This document shows, piece by piece, positions 11,648 to 24,493 of a stretch of DNA of 64,000 nt; the first letter of the stretch is position 1, and each line of letters begins with the position of its first letter. The stretch comes from Anas platyrhynchos (Eukaryota > Chordata > Aves > Anseriformes > Anatidae): positions 13,131,501 through 13,195,500 of the forward strand of contig NC_092604.1 of assembly GCF_047663525.1 (NCBI RefSeq), in the 5' to 3' direction. The notes below the pieces were generated by a model that was not told the DNA's origin, searched no databases, and worked only from the letters and a program-made list of their open reading frames with translations. Made by a program: the position numbers and the translations under genes.

Positions 11648-13200
11648 ACTAGCTCTCTAAGCTGGTTCATTTCACATCAGCTCAACTTGTTCCTTTGCTG
11701 TCAGTGTCTTTAATTTTGATTTTTCTGCTTTTACACTTGCTTTGCTGTGTCGTTTGCTACTTCACTGCTCAGGGTTGGCTTAACCTGGGTTTTGTTGCAC
11801 CTAAAAATTATTTCTGTTGATGAGAAATAGTGTTTTATGCACAATTATTAACAAGTTCTCAACATCATTTGCATTGATATTGATAAAACATTGTAGTTTA
11901 TTTTGAACTGCTGTAAATATTTGTTCCTTCCTGAGACAAATCTTGGTGTTTCTGCAAGTGCTTGATGGTAGAGTTGTCCCCGCTGCTGAGCGGGCCCATG
12001 GCAGATATTTTGAGGTGTGTTCAGCATAATTACTCTTAAAAACTGGTAATTCAGGATGGTTGGAAAATTACATTTTGCTTTGTTCATAGATTGTTGAAAA
12101 CTAAATTGCACTCCGTGCTTCAGCTGGGTATTTTTGTTTCTTTTGGTAGTGTTAGGACTTCTCCCCTAAATTCTTAATGAAAGAAAAAGAAAAAGCATAG
12201 GGCGGGCAGGACAGGAGGCTCGTGTTTACATGAGCAAGCCTACGGGTTTTAATAATCTGCTGATTCTTCTGGGTTTATGCCTCAACAGTGGGGCTTGTTA
12301 GAATAATGAAACACACAGGGCAGAATGTAGTGCTGAATGTTTTTTGTCTGGCACAGAGCTTGCGCATTTAGCCAGAGCTTTCTCAAAAGGTTGATTCCCA
12401 GCTTCTTGTCAGAACATTCTGTGCAGGCCTCTGTAGGAGAAAAAATTGGACCCAATTTAAATAGACAGTCTTGTGAATCCTGAAAGAATTTGGGCATTTA
12501 GCCCAGGAAAGGGAGAGTTCTCTGCAAGAACGTCATTAACCCTGTCTGTCATCAAAATAAGTAATAAAAGTAACTATGCAGACTTTATAAAGAACAGAAC
12601 TTTCTTGTTTTACCCCGCAGCCGGGATTCACGAGGCACTGGTGCGTGAATCTTGCTCTCCAAGGAAGCTGTCCCGGTGGCAGAGGGGATGGAGGGGCCTT
12701 GCGGGCAGTGCTGTGGAAGAGTGGGCACGAGGTGCAGACAGCATCAAACCAACCCAAACCCACGCTGTTAGTTCCAGGAATGGGTAGGGAAAGCGGTCCT
12801 TTTATTTAGTATAGATAAGGCACTTTACAGCAACATACGAAAGTAGCTGTCCTGGCATATTTTGAGGAGGAATGATACAAACGTGTTTCTAATGTAGCTA
12901 TTTTTGTAAGTAGAAAAATGTTCAATCTTTTTACACAGGGAAGAGTTTCTGCTTCCGTTTGGCTGTTGCTTGCAGGATCCAGATGCGGGGAAGCTCTTGC
13001 AGTGCTACATCTGGCGGCTTTGTAAGTTGTGCAGAGGGTTTACGAGGTGGCTTTGAAGTTGCCTTTGGATTTGAATCATATGAGTCCTCACGTTGGCTAG
13101 GCTGCATCATTCTCAGCATCATTTCCTCTTACTTTAGATTATGAGAAATGTAAATACTTCAAGCTGTTGTTCTGATGTTTTGAAGTTGGGCCTACATAAA

Positions 13201-13220
13201 TTATATATATTATATATATT
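13201..13220. repeat. (TA)n-rich simple repeat
   Basis: Two blocks of TATATATA separated by a T lie in intron 1. Confidence 0.8.
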
Positions 13221-14535
13221 TAATGTCCTCCTCTGTTCCTCTTCCCTCCATTCGAGATAGATATGTTGGCTATAAAGACACAAATTCGTGAGCAGGGTGG
13301 CTACAGCAGGTTTCAGGGATTTCGAGCTCATCTGACGTGAGCTGAGGAAATACTTCGTGTTCTTCATTGCATGTGGTGGGAACGTATTTCAGGGATTGGC
13401 GGAAATCGGATCTTTTCCCCATAGGTTGGGAATAGTCGGTCTTCCCCACTAGATTTTGGCTCTGTTTTTACAGGGACTCTTTGGGTGTTGATTGAGAGTG
13501 CAAACTGGTTGTATTCCACGTGCAGATCGCCAGCTTGCTGGTAGGACTGTAAGCTTGTTTTCTTACGTGCAAATAGCTGATTGTTCCCTCCATGCAGGAG
13601 GAGGCTGCAGCCAGCGGGATAATGAAGCTGACGTTACGGGCACAGACAGAGCACACTTCATAGCTCTGTGTGATGTTACTTATTTCAGTTATGATTTAAT
13701 GATGTGAAAATGTCTGGCAGTTTCTGTGAACGTATATGTTATGAATATATTTCCAGCCTATATTTAATCTTTCCTTCATCTGAAATGAATGAATTCTGAG
13801 AAGGACAACAGAAATGTTCTTAAATAATTTGGCTTCAGGCTTGAAAGCTTTATTGCATTATAAATTAAAAGGTAAGCATGTTGTTGCATGCTTAGTAAGC
13901 AATACAGTAAAATTCCAGGTAGATTTAGTATGTGTTTATTTTTAACGTGTTTCGTTAACACGAGTAGTGGCCTGAGAGGTCTATCTCTACCCTTTCAAAG
14001 GTTGTAAAAATGAATTAAATGAATACTTTTGGAAGGCTCGAAATTGCGCCTAGAAGAATATAAATTAGTTGGGGGAAAATGCAGCCTGCTGTTGCTGTTC
14101 TGCATTTACAGTATTATCTGTCTTCAAAGGAGCTGTTGTCAGTTTAAATGCAGCTGACTGCCATCCATACTAAATTTTGATTTTAAATACGTATTTGATA
14201 TTTATCTACAGATAGGAACACTGTACGTAAATATTTACACATGGTGTTGCAGGAGGAAATTCCGTGCAGGGAAGTAAGAGGTAGGACTAGTCCGGTTAGG
14301 CTGGTGAAAAGGAACATTTATCTCATTGTCACATTGATTACTTAGCCATAACTGTAAATCACTAAGTGCCCTTGGCATCGATCCTAGGACTATTTAATAG
14401 GAGCCATGTGAAACTATCCCTTGTAATGAGTGGATTGAGCTACATAACATTTAAAGTATATTTCGAAGACTTCTAAAAACAATTATATCTTTTGATTTGG
14501 CACCAAGTTCTAAGAAGCAGATTTCACAACATACT

Positions 14536-14559
14536 AAAAAACAAACAAACAAACAAAAA
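14536..14559. repeat. (AAAC)n simple repeat
   Basis: Tandem AAAC units sit in an A-rich part of intron 1 (about 14470-14700), where the + strand is unusually purine-rich. Confidence 0.85.
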
Positions 14560-15899
14560 CACAGCACTAACAACAAAAGCCTCACATTAAACCTGTCCTC
14601 CAAGTCCACATTACATACCACAAAAAGAGTAGATGGTTTACAAGAAAATAATAACAGTAGTAACAAGGAACAAATAGAAGATAGAAAATCGTTTAGCAGC
14701 TGTTGGTGTGTTCGGAGCTGTAGGGAACAGCATACAGAGCTCATCTACGTAAGAGCAGTGTAAACTATTGTTGATGATGTATGGAGAAAAACACAATGGG
14801 AACATGAGAGATTTCGAACCAAAATTAGAAATAAGTTGGTAACTGCCTTTCTGGTTGGTGGGGAGAACTAAGTCAAGTAATGGGCATAAAAGCCGTTCTA
14901 TCAGATCTATTGTCTTAACTCCAGTAGCATCGTCAGATGTAGTAGTATAGCTGAGAAGGGGAAAATACTGACAGAGACCTTGCTATTTCCAAGTCATTTT
15001 AATAGATTTGTTGCCAAACTAGACTACAGTGTACTTGAAAAAGATAATCTTGCCTGCTAAAAATGGGAATATGGACCTGAACTGGATGTAGAGAGTAATT
15101 TAAAGGAGAGTGGAAAGTTTGACATGGATATTTAATTATTGGCAGGAAGCATTTGTTTTATTGACATCCGCAGTGAGATGGCTCTGACTAGCTTAAAATT
15201 TGTTGACTTAATGTCATTTTGCTTCTAGGTATGGAACAGTGAATTACAGTGTCTGTCACTGCATTTGTTTAATGAATATCAGTTGTTGACATAAAATGAA
15301 AAAGCTCTAGGGCTTTTCAGCCATTTTGCTAAAGCATTTGTGGTGGATTTTGGGTCTTCAAGAAGCCAGCACTCCATTACTGGCTGTTAACACTTTGTGC
15401 AAACTAGATTCTGCACAAAAGTTTGCAGAAAGTCTTAACGTAACCCCATCTGCACCTGCTTTCAGGGTAAATAATTCCAGCACTCATAAAACGGAGCACA
15501 TGTCTGAGACACTGAGAAGACATGGGTTCTGTTCTAGGTAGTGGTCAATTCGTAACAAACACCCTCACCCTTTTAGGGTTTTAGAAATTAAATTGCAGGT
15601 ACGGTTTTCACCAAGGGCTGTGACTTCCCTGATATCAAAGACAAGGAAAGCTGATTTCTGCCAGTTTTCAGTTGTCCTTTAGAGCTTATGTCATTGAGGA
15701 TGAATAAAATTATATTAGATAGTATATTAGCCCTTTGGTCATGGATGGAATTACTAAATCCAATGAAGTTGTGTAACTGGGTGATCTTAATATTGTTTTT
15801 AAGAGTTTGTTCACGCTTCTGTATATTTTATGCTTTCTTGGGCTTTGGATGTGTACATAATTCATGCTGTATTACATTTGCTGGTGTATATGCATAGAT

Positions 15900-15932
15900 A
15901 CAGTTTCTTCCTAATATTAAGCCTAAATCCTT
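15900..15932 (-). repeat. Possible short CR1 LINE remnant, antisense
   Basis: The stretch TTTCTTCCTAATATTAAGCC followed by TAAATCC resembles the antisense form of a conserved CR1 segment. The match fades on both sides, so only about 30 bases support it. It could be coincidence. A RepeatMasker run with an avian library would decide. Confidence 0.3.
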
Positions 15933-17366
15933 GAAACTGTTGACTGATGATACATCTGCTCTTTGCGTAACAGTTCTTGCTTGGATTCCCTTATTGCAAT
16001 CTGGAGCTGTTAGTAAGGAAAAAATGCACGGTCCTTCCTCTGCACGGCTTCTGGTGGTCGTAGGCAGTGTCGCCACCGCAGCAGCGTTCCAGCCAGCTGC
16101 ACCTTCTGTAGGCAACTCTTTCTAAACATTTTTTCACTAAATTATTTGCTTAACTCTGCTCTTGCTGCATTGTCTCCCATCTCTTGCATTTCGTCGGCAT
16201 TCTTCATGTTTTTTCCCTTTAACATTTGTATTTATAGGTTGTTTTTATTTTCAGTGTTGGCAGGTGTGTATTTCACATTAACATGAGGCTTTTTTGGATG
16301 TTAGGCTGCTATTTGCTTATGGTAATTTCCAGTCATCATAAGGTGACTGTTGAGAGAGATGAGCAGAGAGGGGAAAAAAAAATTGTCAAGCATTTACAGT
16401 AAATACTCTCTGCTTTTGGAAACACTGTCAGAAGTTTAATTGTTAGGTTCAAGTAAGTTTGTCATGTGCCAGACAGAATCAGTCTGCTGTAATGAACGGG
16501 TTGTGCACTTCCACCAGCAAAAAGGGAGAGTGAGAAACCCGGGGATGCTCAGGACTCCCTGTCACCTTGCACTGCAGAAGGGATGGGGTAGGCTTTTTAA
16601 CCTAGCCTGTAATTAGGTTTTGCATGGAAGCATATATTACTGCGCTTGCTTTGCCAAAGCTCTTCAGTATGATGGATGAGATTTAAAGGTTGATCTGCCT
16701 AAATTGCAATGAGAATACTAACGACAGAGATATTTCTGTTGTGAACTATTCCTACCAGACATCACGGCTGTGACAGAGATGGTGTAAGATAATGGACAAT
16801 AAAAGTCACTCAAAAATAATACTCTCCTAGGATTGGACTGCCTTCTGCACGGCACGTACCCTGAACCAGAGCGATAATGTAATCATAAGCCAAGATCATC
16901 ATTTAAATATATAGGTAATCTCATATAGTATCCTGACAGATTTATTTTACGAGCAAGCAGGAGAGAATATTCTTGGGCAGTAGAGAGGAAGAAAGTGTTA
17001 CTGACGCGGCTGTGTGTATTTTGTGAAATAGTTTGCTCCAGCCTTTTGGGAGCGACTCCCGCGGCCGGGCTCTGCTGCAGACGTCGCCAGCTGACGGGCA
17101 GCCTGCCTGCCTCGGGCACAGCGGCGGCTCTGGTTCACAGTTAATCTGTATGCTTTGTACGTGGAGAGGTGGGAGTTGGGGCAGTACTTTAAGAGATGCA
17201 CTTGACTGTGTTTAAACAACCCGTGGATTTCTGGAACGATGTAAGACTTGCCTTTTTGTTTTGTTATACACAAGGTACCCGAATAGAGGGGCTCGCCTCC
17301 TGCTGCACTGGGGTTTGGGATGGGGAGGTTGTGAGAGGCAGAGAGTAACTGAGTGGAAAAGCATGG

Positions 17367-17382
17367 ACATACATATGTATGT
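17367..17382. repeat. Perfect 16-bp palindrome
   Basis: ACATACATATGTATGT reads identically on both strands and includes a CATATG E-box core. It lies in intron 1 within a purine/pyrimidine-alternating tract. Confidence 0.85.
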
Positions 17383-18029
17383 ACGTATATCATGATATTT
17401 GAGGGCACTGGAGCAGGTCAGAGGTACAAACAGCACAGTAACGTGCCCAGGAAGGGCACAGCTGCCCCCATTTTGCAGCCAGCAATGTTGACACTGCTGG
17501 AGGCCAGGTTGCATTGCTTTCAGGATGGGAAGCTGTGCCAAAGGAGAAGGCCCCAAGCGCCATGGTTCATTCCAGAATGGTTTCTGTGGCGGTATGAGGA
17601 AGGGCTGGAGTTGCAGGGTGCGTTACAGAAGCGGCCTCAGGAGGGGCCTTCACCTGAAGCGCGGAGCAGCCCCGCCTGCCAGGCTTCTGGCACTGGCCAT
17701 GGTGCCTCCCCTCACTGCCTGAGGCCTTTCTGCCTCAGCGGGTGCTTGGGCCTGGTTTGATGTGCTCTTTGCTCCCCTCCTGAGCGCTTTTCACCCCCAT
17801 AGTGGAGGGCCAGAGCGCTAGGCCCGCCTGAAGCCATGCTGCAAGAGCAAAGCGCTCGTCCCATGTAGGCCTCGTTGTGTTCCCCTCCACTCTGAAATCC
17901 CTTCTGAGTTCCCAAAGAGCAGCTGACTTTTCACAAAGCTGCTGAGATACAAACCGAAAGAAAATGAGGTGGAACTTCTTGGGACCTTGAGTGCTTCTGG
18001 TGCACTGGTTTCAAAATTTGTGTCTCCCA

Positions 18030-18054
18030 ACTTAAAGCCCGATGGGCTTTAAGT
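18030..18054. repeat. Perfect 11-bp inverted repeat, 3-nt loop
   Basis: ACTTAAAGCCC, then GAT, then GGGCTTTAAGT. The arms are exact reverse complements. It could form a small hairpin in DNA or in intron 1 RNA. Confidence 0.9.
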
Positions 18055-20852
18055 GAAGCAGCTCTAGGCCGAGCTCAGGTACATTTTCTCAAATATTTCT
18101 CTATTTATTTAGGACGCTGGTTCAATTGGAAGTCTTTCACTTCCTTCCATTGTTTTCAGAAACTGTTTTCCCCAGTGGCTGAGGCGCAGGCGAACAATCG
18201 TGCAGCATTAACATCTCTGCAAATATTTACATAGGCAGTACATTCAGCTACGTAGGAACTGCCCTTTTCTGTGTCTGGCTATACACTGCCGTGGTGTCTG
18301 CCCTGTACGAGAAAGTTAAAAGTATTTTCCAAGGCAGCATGCCTTGCTTTATATTGTACAGCTAAGTACCAATACTTTAATAACTGTAAATATCAATGTA
18401 TTCTGTATTCGTGAGAGTTCCTTCTGATTTTGCTGTGATAAAGGTGCTTTCATGTTTGGTGCAGAGGGAGGTGAGCCTGCCCCTGCTCTTGTAATATAGA
18501 GGTGGCACAGGTAAAAGCAATGTGTGATCATAAGCTTTGGTGTTTGAAGCTCACCTGAACGGGTGACATTTTTGCTGCTGTACGAGTTATTACATTGGTT
18601 GGTAGCCAAGCCAAGCAATCTAGAGTTTATCTGGCTAATTAAAATTGACCCCAAATGCCAAACAATTGTGATATATCCTTAACATGACTTGGCTGGACTA
18701 TCCTGGAAGTAATGCTGCATCAATAGAGCATCAGGGAAATCTCCCTGTGCTTTCAGGCACCAGCACTGGTATCTGCTCCACTTACCCCTTCCTCTCTCAA
18801 AGTCTGCAAGCCCAATTGCCATCGTTTGTTTTTAATGTTTAGTTCCCAAAGCAAGCAATTTTTTTTGGAGACAGAAGTAATTGTTTCAGTTTCGATTAAA
18901 ATCTGGTTGAAGTCTGACTTTAAAATCTGGAAAATGCTGCAAGAGATTTTCTGAATCATATATAACCCTTGCTTTTGTGTATGTGGATTTTTGAGGCATG
19001 TGTGTTATTGGGGACTCGCTCAAGTTAAATATCTCATACATGTATTCATAGTAACGTCAAAAAGCTGTTAGGTTGTTTTTGTAATACCTTTTGCAGGTGA
19101 GGATCCAGTTCTTTTATCCACTTTCTGGAAGATACGTGATGCTTCATGCAATTTAAATATGTTTTAATTTACTGTCATGGTCAAGACCCAGTCTGAGGCT
19201 GTTTGACACCGCAGAGCTTCCTTGGAAATTTGGAAGCATAATAAAAAGCCTGTCACTTGAGAAATGAAAGTGCAGAACTAGAACAATGTAAAGTGAAAAT
19301 GTGCCAGTGTTGAGAGATCTTATTCAAAGACTTCTTATTTCCTACTGTTGTCTTTGGCTGTTTTAAACAGATTTAAAGCAAACAAATGAAAAACAACAAA
19401 AAACCACAGCACCCTAACCCTCAATTATTTGTCTGCAACTGCTGCTCCTCCCTGAATTTGATAACGAGGAAGTGAGACCAACTCTGGAGTGTTGTTGTGG
19501 CTGCTTGTTTTTTTGTTCTGAGTAGCTGTTCTCTTCCGTATTTGATTATTTTTGTTGATGCTATATTGTGTCAATGATGTTGCTGCTGATAAAAAGTGGT
19601 ATGTGAAATGAGTTTGTTACTCCACTTGTTAGTAAAATTACATCCTAAAGCATCACATGAAACCCAAAAACTAGGTATAAGCAATAATTTTCTTCAAGTG
19701 CAGGGGCTGCCAAAATCTTAATTTTTCCCTTTTTTCCAACTCTTAAAAGAATAATAAGGAAAATTCATTACCAGTTAATATCACCGTCAGCTCTGGAGGC
19801 ATTCCTTGCAGTAACTAAGCTGAGCTGTCACGCAGGTCAGCCTCCTTGCTGCTCGTGGCCGACACGCACGTGGTGCTGCTGCGTGGTTAGCATGCAGGAG
19901 GTGCTGCCAGCCCGATCCCTGCAGCCTGAACAAGGTGGGAGTTTGTAACTCACTTGAATGACTTTGAGAAGACCGGTCATTCTCAGAGGAATGAACGCGT
20001 GGCTTTTGGTACACTACATTTTATGCAAATGCTTACATTAGTTAGAAGGAAGTGTTTCATGTGAATTGTTGGAATCCATGAGATAATTTCATGCACAAAT
20101 TATGGGACTCTCAAAAAGCTGGCAGCATTTTGACACTGTACAACCCGAGTTCCTTTTTGGACATCGCAGAGTGCCTTTGTGTCCCTGGCTGCTATCTGCA
20201 GGGCCTCTCGCGAGGATCCCCCAGCCTACCTATGCGGCGGTTGCCAGCAGCCCAGAATAGCTGAGCTGACAGCTTGGGGCAGGACATGCTGTCCCGTAGG
20301 TGTCGGGCTGCGGGCGGCTGTCATGTGAGCCCTGCGTATCTCTTTTCAAAGCTGATATTTGGTTCTTGCCTCTTCCTTCGCTTCCAGCTGTAGCACTTTA
20401 AACAAGCAGTGACCGAACCCAAACACGCCTCCCAATAAATGCTCCTACGTGCTGGTGGCGGCCGGGCTGTTCCGAACTGCTGGGTGCCTTCCCGTTGTCT
20501 GAGCCCTGGATTGAGCAGCCCTACCTTGAGCTTCCTGTGGCAGCCAAAAAGCCGTGGTTTTCCCTGGAACGTCCCGGATTTGTGTGTGATCAGATGTCTG
20601 GGGTTCTCATGTTCAGCTGGAACTGCCTCTTCTCTCTGGGCTCTGTTCCTGTCCTGAGGCAGGAGGCAGCAGATAAGATGTTTGATCAGTTAGACTACAG
20701 GTACTTCATGTGCACTGCATGGACATGCCTTTTTATCTCGAGGCTGCAAATGTGAAATTCCCAAATTCCTTGGGAGATGAGTGGCAAAAAGGGTGGCTGT
20801 CAGAGCCCGTGCTCTATAGCAGCGTTTCCTCTGTGCCTGGGGATTTGGTAAG

Positions 20853-20870
20853 AATAAATAAATAAATAAA
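20853..20870. repeat. (AATA)n simple repeat
   Basis: Tandem AATA units are followed by a 12-base A run, in intron 1. Confidence 0.85.
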
Positions 20871-21143
20871 GATGAAAAAAAAAAAAGCAACATGTGTTAC
20901 ATTCTCCCTTTAGTGAATGACCTTTCTTAAAATAATGAATAATAAAATAATAGTATAGTTTAATAATAGTATATAGTATAATATAAGGTAGGAATTTCAT
21001 AGGAGGATTTAATGTTGGTGTTGAGAGACCTATTTTTCCTTTTTAAATGTTCACCTTTGTTGCTAATAAGTCTACAGATACCTGAAACGGAAGGAATGCT
21101 AAAATCAAGCTGTGTCATGCTAGTAGTGATTATCTTTCTTCTT

Positions 21144-21232
21144 AGAATCATCGCAGGGTTTGGGCTGGAAGGGACCTTAAAGGCCACCTCCAGCTGAATT
21201 GGGTTGCTCAGAGCCCATCCGGCATGGCCTTG
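21144..21232 (-). mobile_element. CR1 LINE 3'-end fragment, antisense
   Basis: The segment contains the hallmark string GGCTGGAAGGGACCTTAAAG, followed by CCACCTCCAG and a 'gggttgctcagagccc' stretch. This is the reverse complement of the CR1 tail that is abundant in birds. Only about 90 bases remain, diverged and truncated at both ends, so the element is inactive. CR1 is a chicken-repeat-1 family LINE and supports a sauropsid, probably avian, origin for the window. Confidence 0.85.
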
Positions 21233-21980
21233 GTTCTTCTTCCATTGGAGCTTCACTGTTCTGACTTGGACAAACATCTTTTACTAAGAGCAACCCTTGC
21301 ATTTGTCTCTTCGTATGTGGTCGCTATCCCCACTTTCACCTCTTTCCTAGTGAGTGCTTGCTGGAGGGAGCATTCATACGCCTAAGGACCAGGAGGAGCC
21401 TTTCCCGGTGCTTTTCCCAGCGCCGTGTGCTCACGTTGCAGTGGCTGGTGTTGGAAAGCTGGAGCTGAAAGCCCGCTTCACTGACAACTGTTAGAAGAAC
21501 CAAGCACAACTTGCAATAGAAATTCTTCTGCATCGTGTTTTCTCTCTCCCCCCGCACACCCCCCCAAATATTTAAAATACCTTTGCATTTTAAATTAAGA
21601 ATTAGTCATTGCTCAAATGCCAGGCATGCACTATTAATACACTAATGAGATCAGGTTGTGCTCTGTCACCGAGTGAGTACTTGCCAAAACTCCTGAAACA
21701 AGTTTCTGAAAATGCTTTTGTTGGCCCCTAAATCTCACCTTGTCACCATTATGCCTCTCGTCACCATTAAGGACAGCAGCACTGCGGTTCTGAAATGAGA
21801 TCTTACCTAGAGCATGCACGGATAAGGAATAACCAGCTATGAAATACGATGTTTAGCAAGCCAAAAAAACTCACACACATCCTTTGGAGGGGAAGGGACG
21901 TCAATGTGTTCATGTGCTCTATGCTCTGGTCTCATTGCTGAGGACTGGCTTTGCTCCCAGGGCTGGATCCTTACCCCAGA

Positions 21981-22032
21981 CCATTAAATTATTAAATTAA
22001 ATTATTCCATTAAATTACTAAATTAAATTATT
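21981..22032. repeat. 26-bp AT-rich tandem duplication
   Basis: Unit 21981-22006 is repeated at 22007-22032 with a single T/C difference at unit position 12. Both begin with CCATTAAATTA. The near-identity implies a recent slippage or duplication event. Confidence 0.92.
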
Positions 22033-22912
22033 TCAAATTTAACAAGTGTGTAAGAATCACAAAGGACGTTTGGGGCTTTCTCTGTGTGAATTATTTATTA
22101 CCATCTCTGGAAGAACATGTGGATAGTTGGGTTCACGTTGATTGTAAGATGTATTGTGGAAGATCAGAAGATGTAGACCCTAAACCAGAACTTACCAAAT
22201 GTGACCTAGGGAAAAGCACGCCTTTCCTTGTGTTGAATGGCCTCGTTGATTGCACGTGCCTGAGATTTCCAGAGAGCCTTGAATGCTTTAAAAGCGGGCA
22301 ATGTAGGGTCTGTTTGGAAATTCCTTCAGGCTGAGGAATCGTGGCAGGGTGTGAGCTGGTGTTCATTTTTGTTTTGTGAAAGGAGAAGGTGCCGGCCTTT
22401 CTGCAGCCGTCCCTGCGTGCCTGGTGCTGCAGGGATCCCCTCGCTCAGCAGCTCCAGGGGAAGCGCCTCTCCCCGCCGTTAGCCGTGGTACCGGAGTTGA
22501 GAAAAGCAATGTTTTTTTGTAGATAACGTACCACTGAGCAAATAAACCCCTTCTCTGCTATTTTTCTTAGCATGAAAGCATACCCCTGATGTTTGCCATC
22601 GAGGTATTTTTGTTCTGCTATCTCAGGGGTGTGGGCACAAGTGTGACCTGTTGCTGCGTGCTCACGCATGGCCGTGCCGGTGTGCGGTGCATCAGGGCCA
22701 GCCAAGGTCCCGCAGGGCACTGCTGGGTGCCAGGTTTGGGGCTGCTGAGTTCCACTTAAACACGGAGCCCATCGGAGGGGGGAAGAAGGGGGCGGAATCA
22801 GTTCTCGCTGCCTTGCTGCACAGCCGCGTCTGGGCACACCCCTAGGAAGAGTTTTTGCTTCCCGTGTTGGATTGGCACTGACGAGCCTTCTTCTCTCTGG
22901 CGTTGCTCGCAG

Positions 22913-23040
22913 CTCCCGCGGAGTGAGGCAGGGTTTGGCATGGTACCATGGAGGGGCAGCACAACCACCCGCACCACCTGGGGGACCAGAACAGCGCGCT
23001 CTGCAAGCTGCCGGGCCAGGACTACCAGCACGACACTCAG
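22913..23040 (+). CDS. NEK6: NEK6 exon 2 with start codon (coding 22948-23040)
   Basis: The acceptor TTGCTCGCAG ends at 22912. An in-frame TGA (22924-22926) precedes ATG 22948, so this is the first usable Met in the frame. Its context ACCATGG is a strong Kozak match. It encodes residues 1-31, a His-, Asn- and Gln-rich disordered leader beginning [10 protein letters not shown], corresponding to the variable N-terminus of NEK6. The donor is CAG|GTAAGC with phase 0. Another ATG in a different frame lies 8 nt upstream (22940). Confidence 0.93.
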
Positions 23041-24447
23041 GTAAGCGGGGCTCTCTTCGGCCCTTCTTTGCTTTTCTTCCCTGCCTTTTACAAAGCGTGG
23101 GGAATTCTTAGCAATTTTTTTTCCCTTTTCCTTTGTTTATAGCACAGTTGTGGCAGTTCTAGGGTATATCCAGCTTGGGATTTTGCCAGCCAGGCAGAGT
23201 TTCCTGAGTCCGATTTTTGATGATGATAAGAGACAAAGGAAATACTTTAAATTTCACTTAAAGCAAGTATTTTTAAAACATCTTATAAAAACATGAACTG
23301 TGTTGGCTTTCTCTTCTCTGTGATTCTTTGAAGAAAAGGCAGGTGTTTGAATGTAAGTGAATAAATGTATTTTATTTCCTTGTATAGATTAATAGCAAAT
23401 GCTGATGAGAGAGTTACAAAATACAAGAAAGTTCATCCTACATGAAATTGTAGACTCTCTGACTTCATTTCCTGAGAGTTTCTGGAAGATTTCTACTGCA
23501 ATATATTTTGTCCATACTGTCATCAGCTTACACTGTAGCGGTTCCTCTCCCTTCCCCTTCCCACCCTTCTGCAGCAGTGGGTTAAAACAAGGTTAGACCC
23601 TGTCATAAAACAACAGTGAGACCTTCACTGTAATCATGAAACTTGTGTTTCGTGAATTCTGAAAACTTGAATTTTTCAGACTGTTTTGCTGTTTTTCAGA
23701 CCAGATGAGTTTTATTTGTTTGTATTTTGAAAAGTGAATAAAAAGCATCTTGGAAAAGCTGTCAGAAAGAAGAATATTGGAACTGTGGCGTAACACTGCC
23801 ACGGGGAGGGCACGTGGGTGTTAATTTGTTGTTCCAGCTGTGCAGGCCAGCGATGCTCAAGGTTTCTTGAACAAGAAATGGTCATTAGGAAGGCGGTATC
23901 AAAACCCAGTACAGGGTTTGCAAAAACAACGAGTTGCCTACACGATAGTATGACAATGAATGTATCTTATACAGCACTACTTGGAAAATACGTTGTATGG
24001 AGCAGAGCTCCCCTCTCCTAATGTAGCAATTTGTCATATTAAGTCATTTAATAATAATTGAATCCCCTTGATTAATCTCCTAGAATTAGCCAGTTGCATT
24101 TTGAGCAATTAGGGTTAATTACTGCCTCATTTGGCAGGATAGAGCCCCTGTAATTATTTCATGAACAAGATTAGGAAGTGTTCCTGTGCAGCAGATACAT
24201 TCATGGCATCTTGGAGCACATGTTAGAATTTGTAATGACATAGTTAAGTGTAATTAGTAGCTAATAATCTATGTTCTGCTGCTCTGCTGATGCTGAGTGG
24301 GCTCGTTTTGCTGTATGGTCATTGTTAGTGAAACCTCCCCTCCACTCTGCTAATACCCAAGTTGTGTTAATGGAGGTCTCTAAGTATATTAACTGTTCTG
24401 AGAATGATCTAGTCTGGAATTAGGATTGCAGGAAGGTTTTTGTGTTT

Positions 24448-24493
<46 letters not shown>

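Larger units (their letters stand above)
2384..22912 (+). other. NEK6: NEK6 intron 1 (about 20.5 kb)
   Basis: Donor GTGAGC and acceptor TTGCTCGCAG. It continues the CpG island to about 2860. It then holds a minisatellite (2669-2706), a GC-rich patch (about 6690-7810) with long spurious open frames, simple repeats (11622-11647, 13201-13220, 14536-14559, 20853-20870), short palindromes (17367-17382, 18030-18054), CR1 material (about 15900 and 21144-21232) and an AT-rich tandem duplication (21981-22032). I found no additional protein-coding exon. Alternative first exons, common for this gene in mammals, cannot be excluded. Confidence 0.7.
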
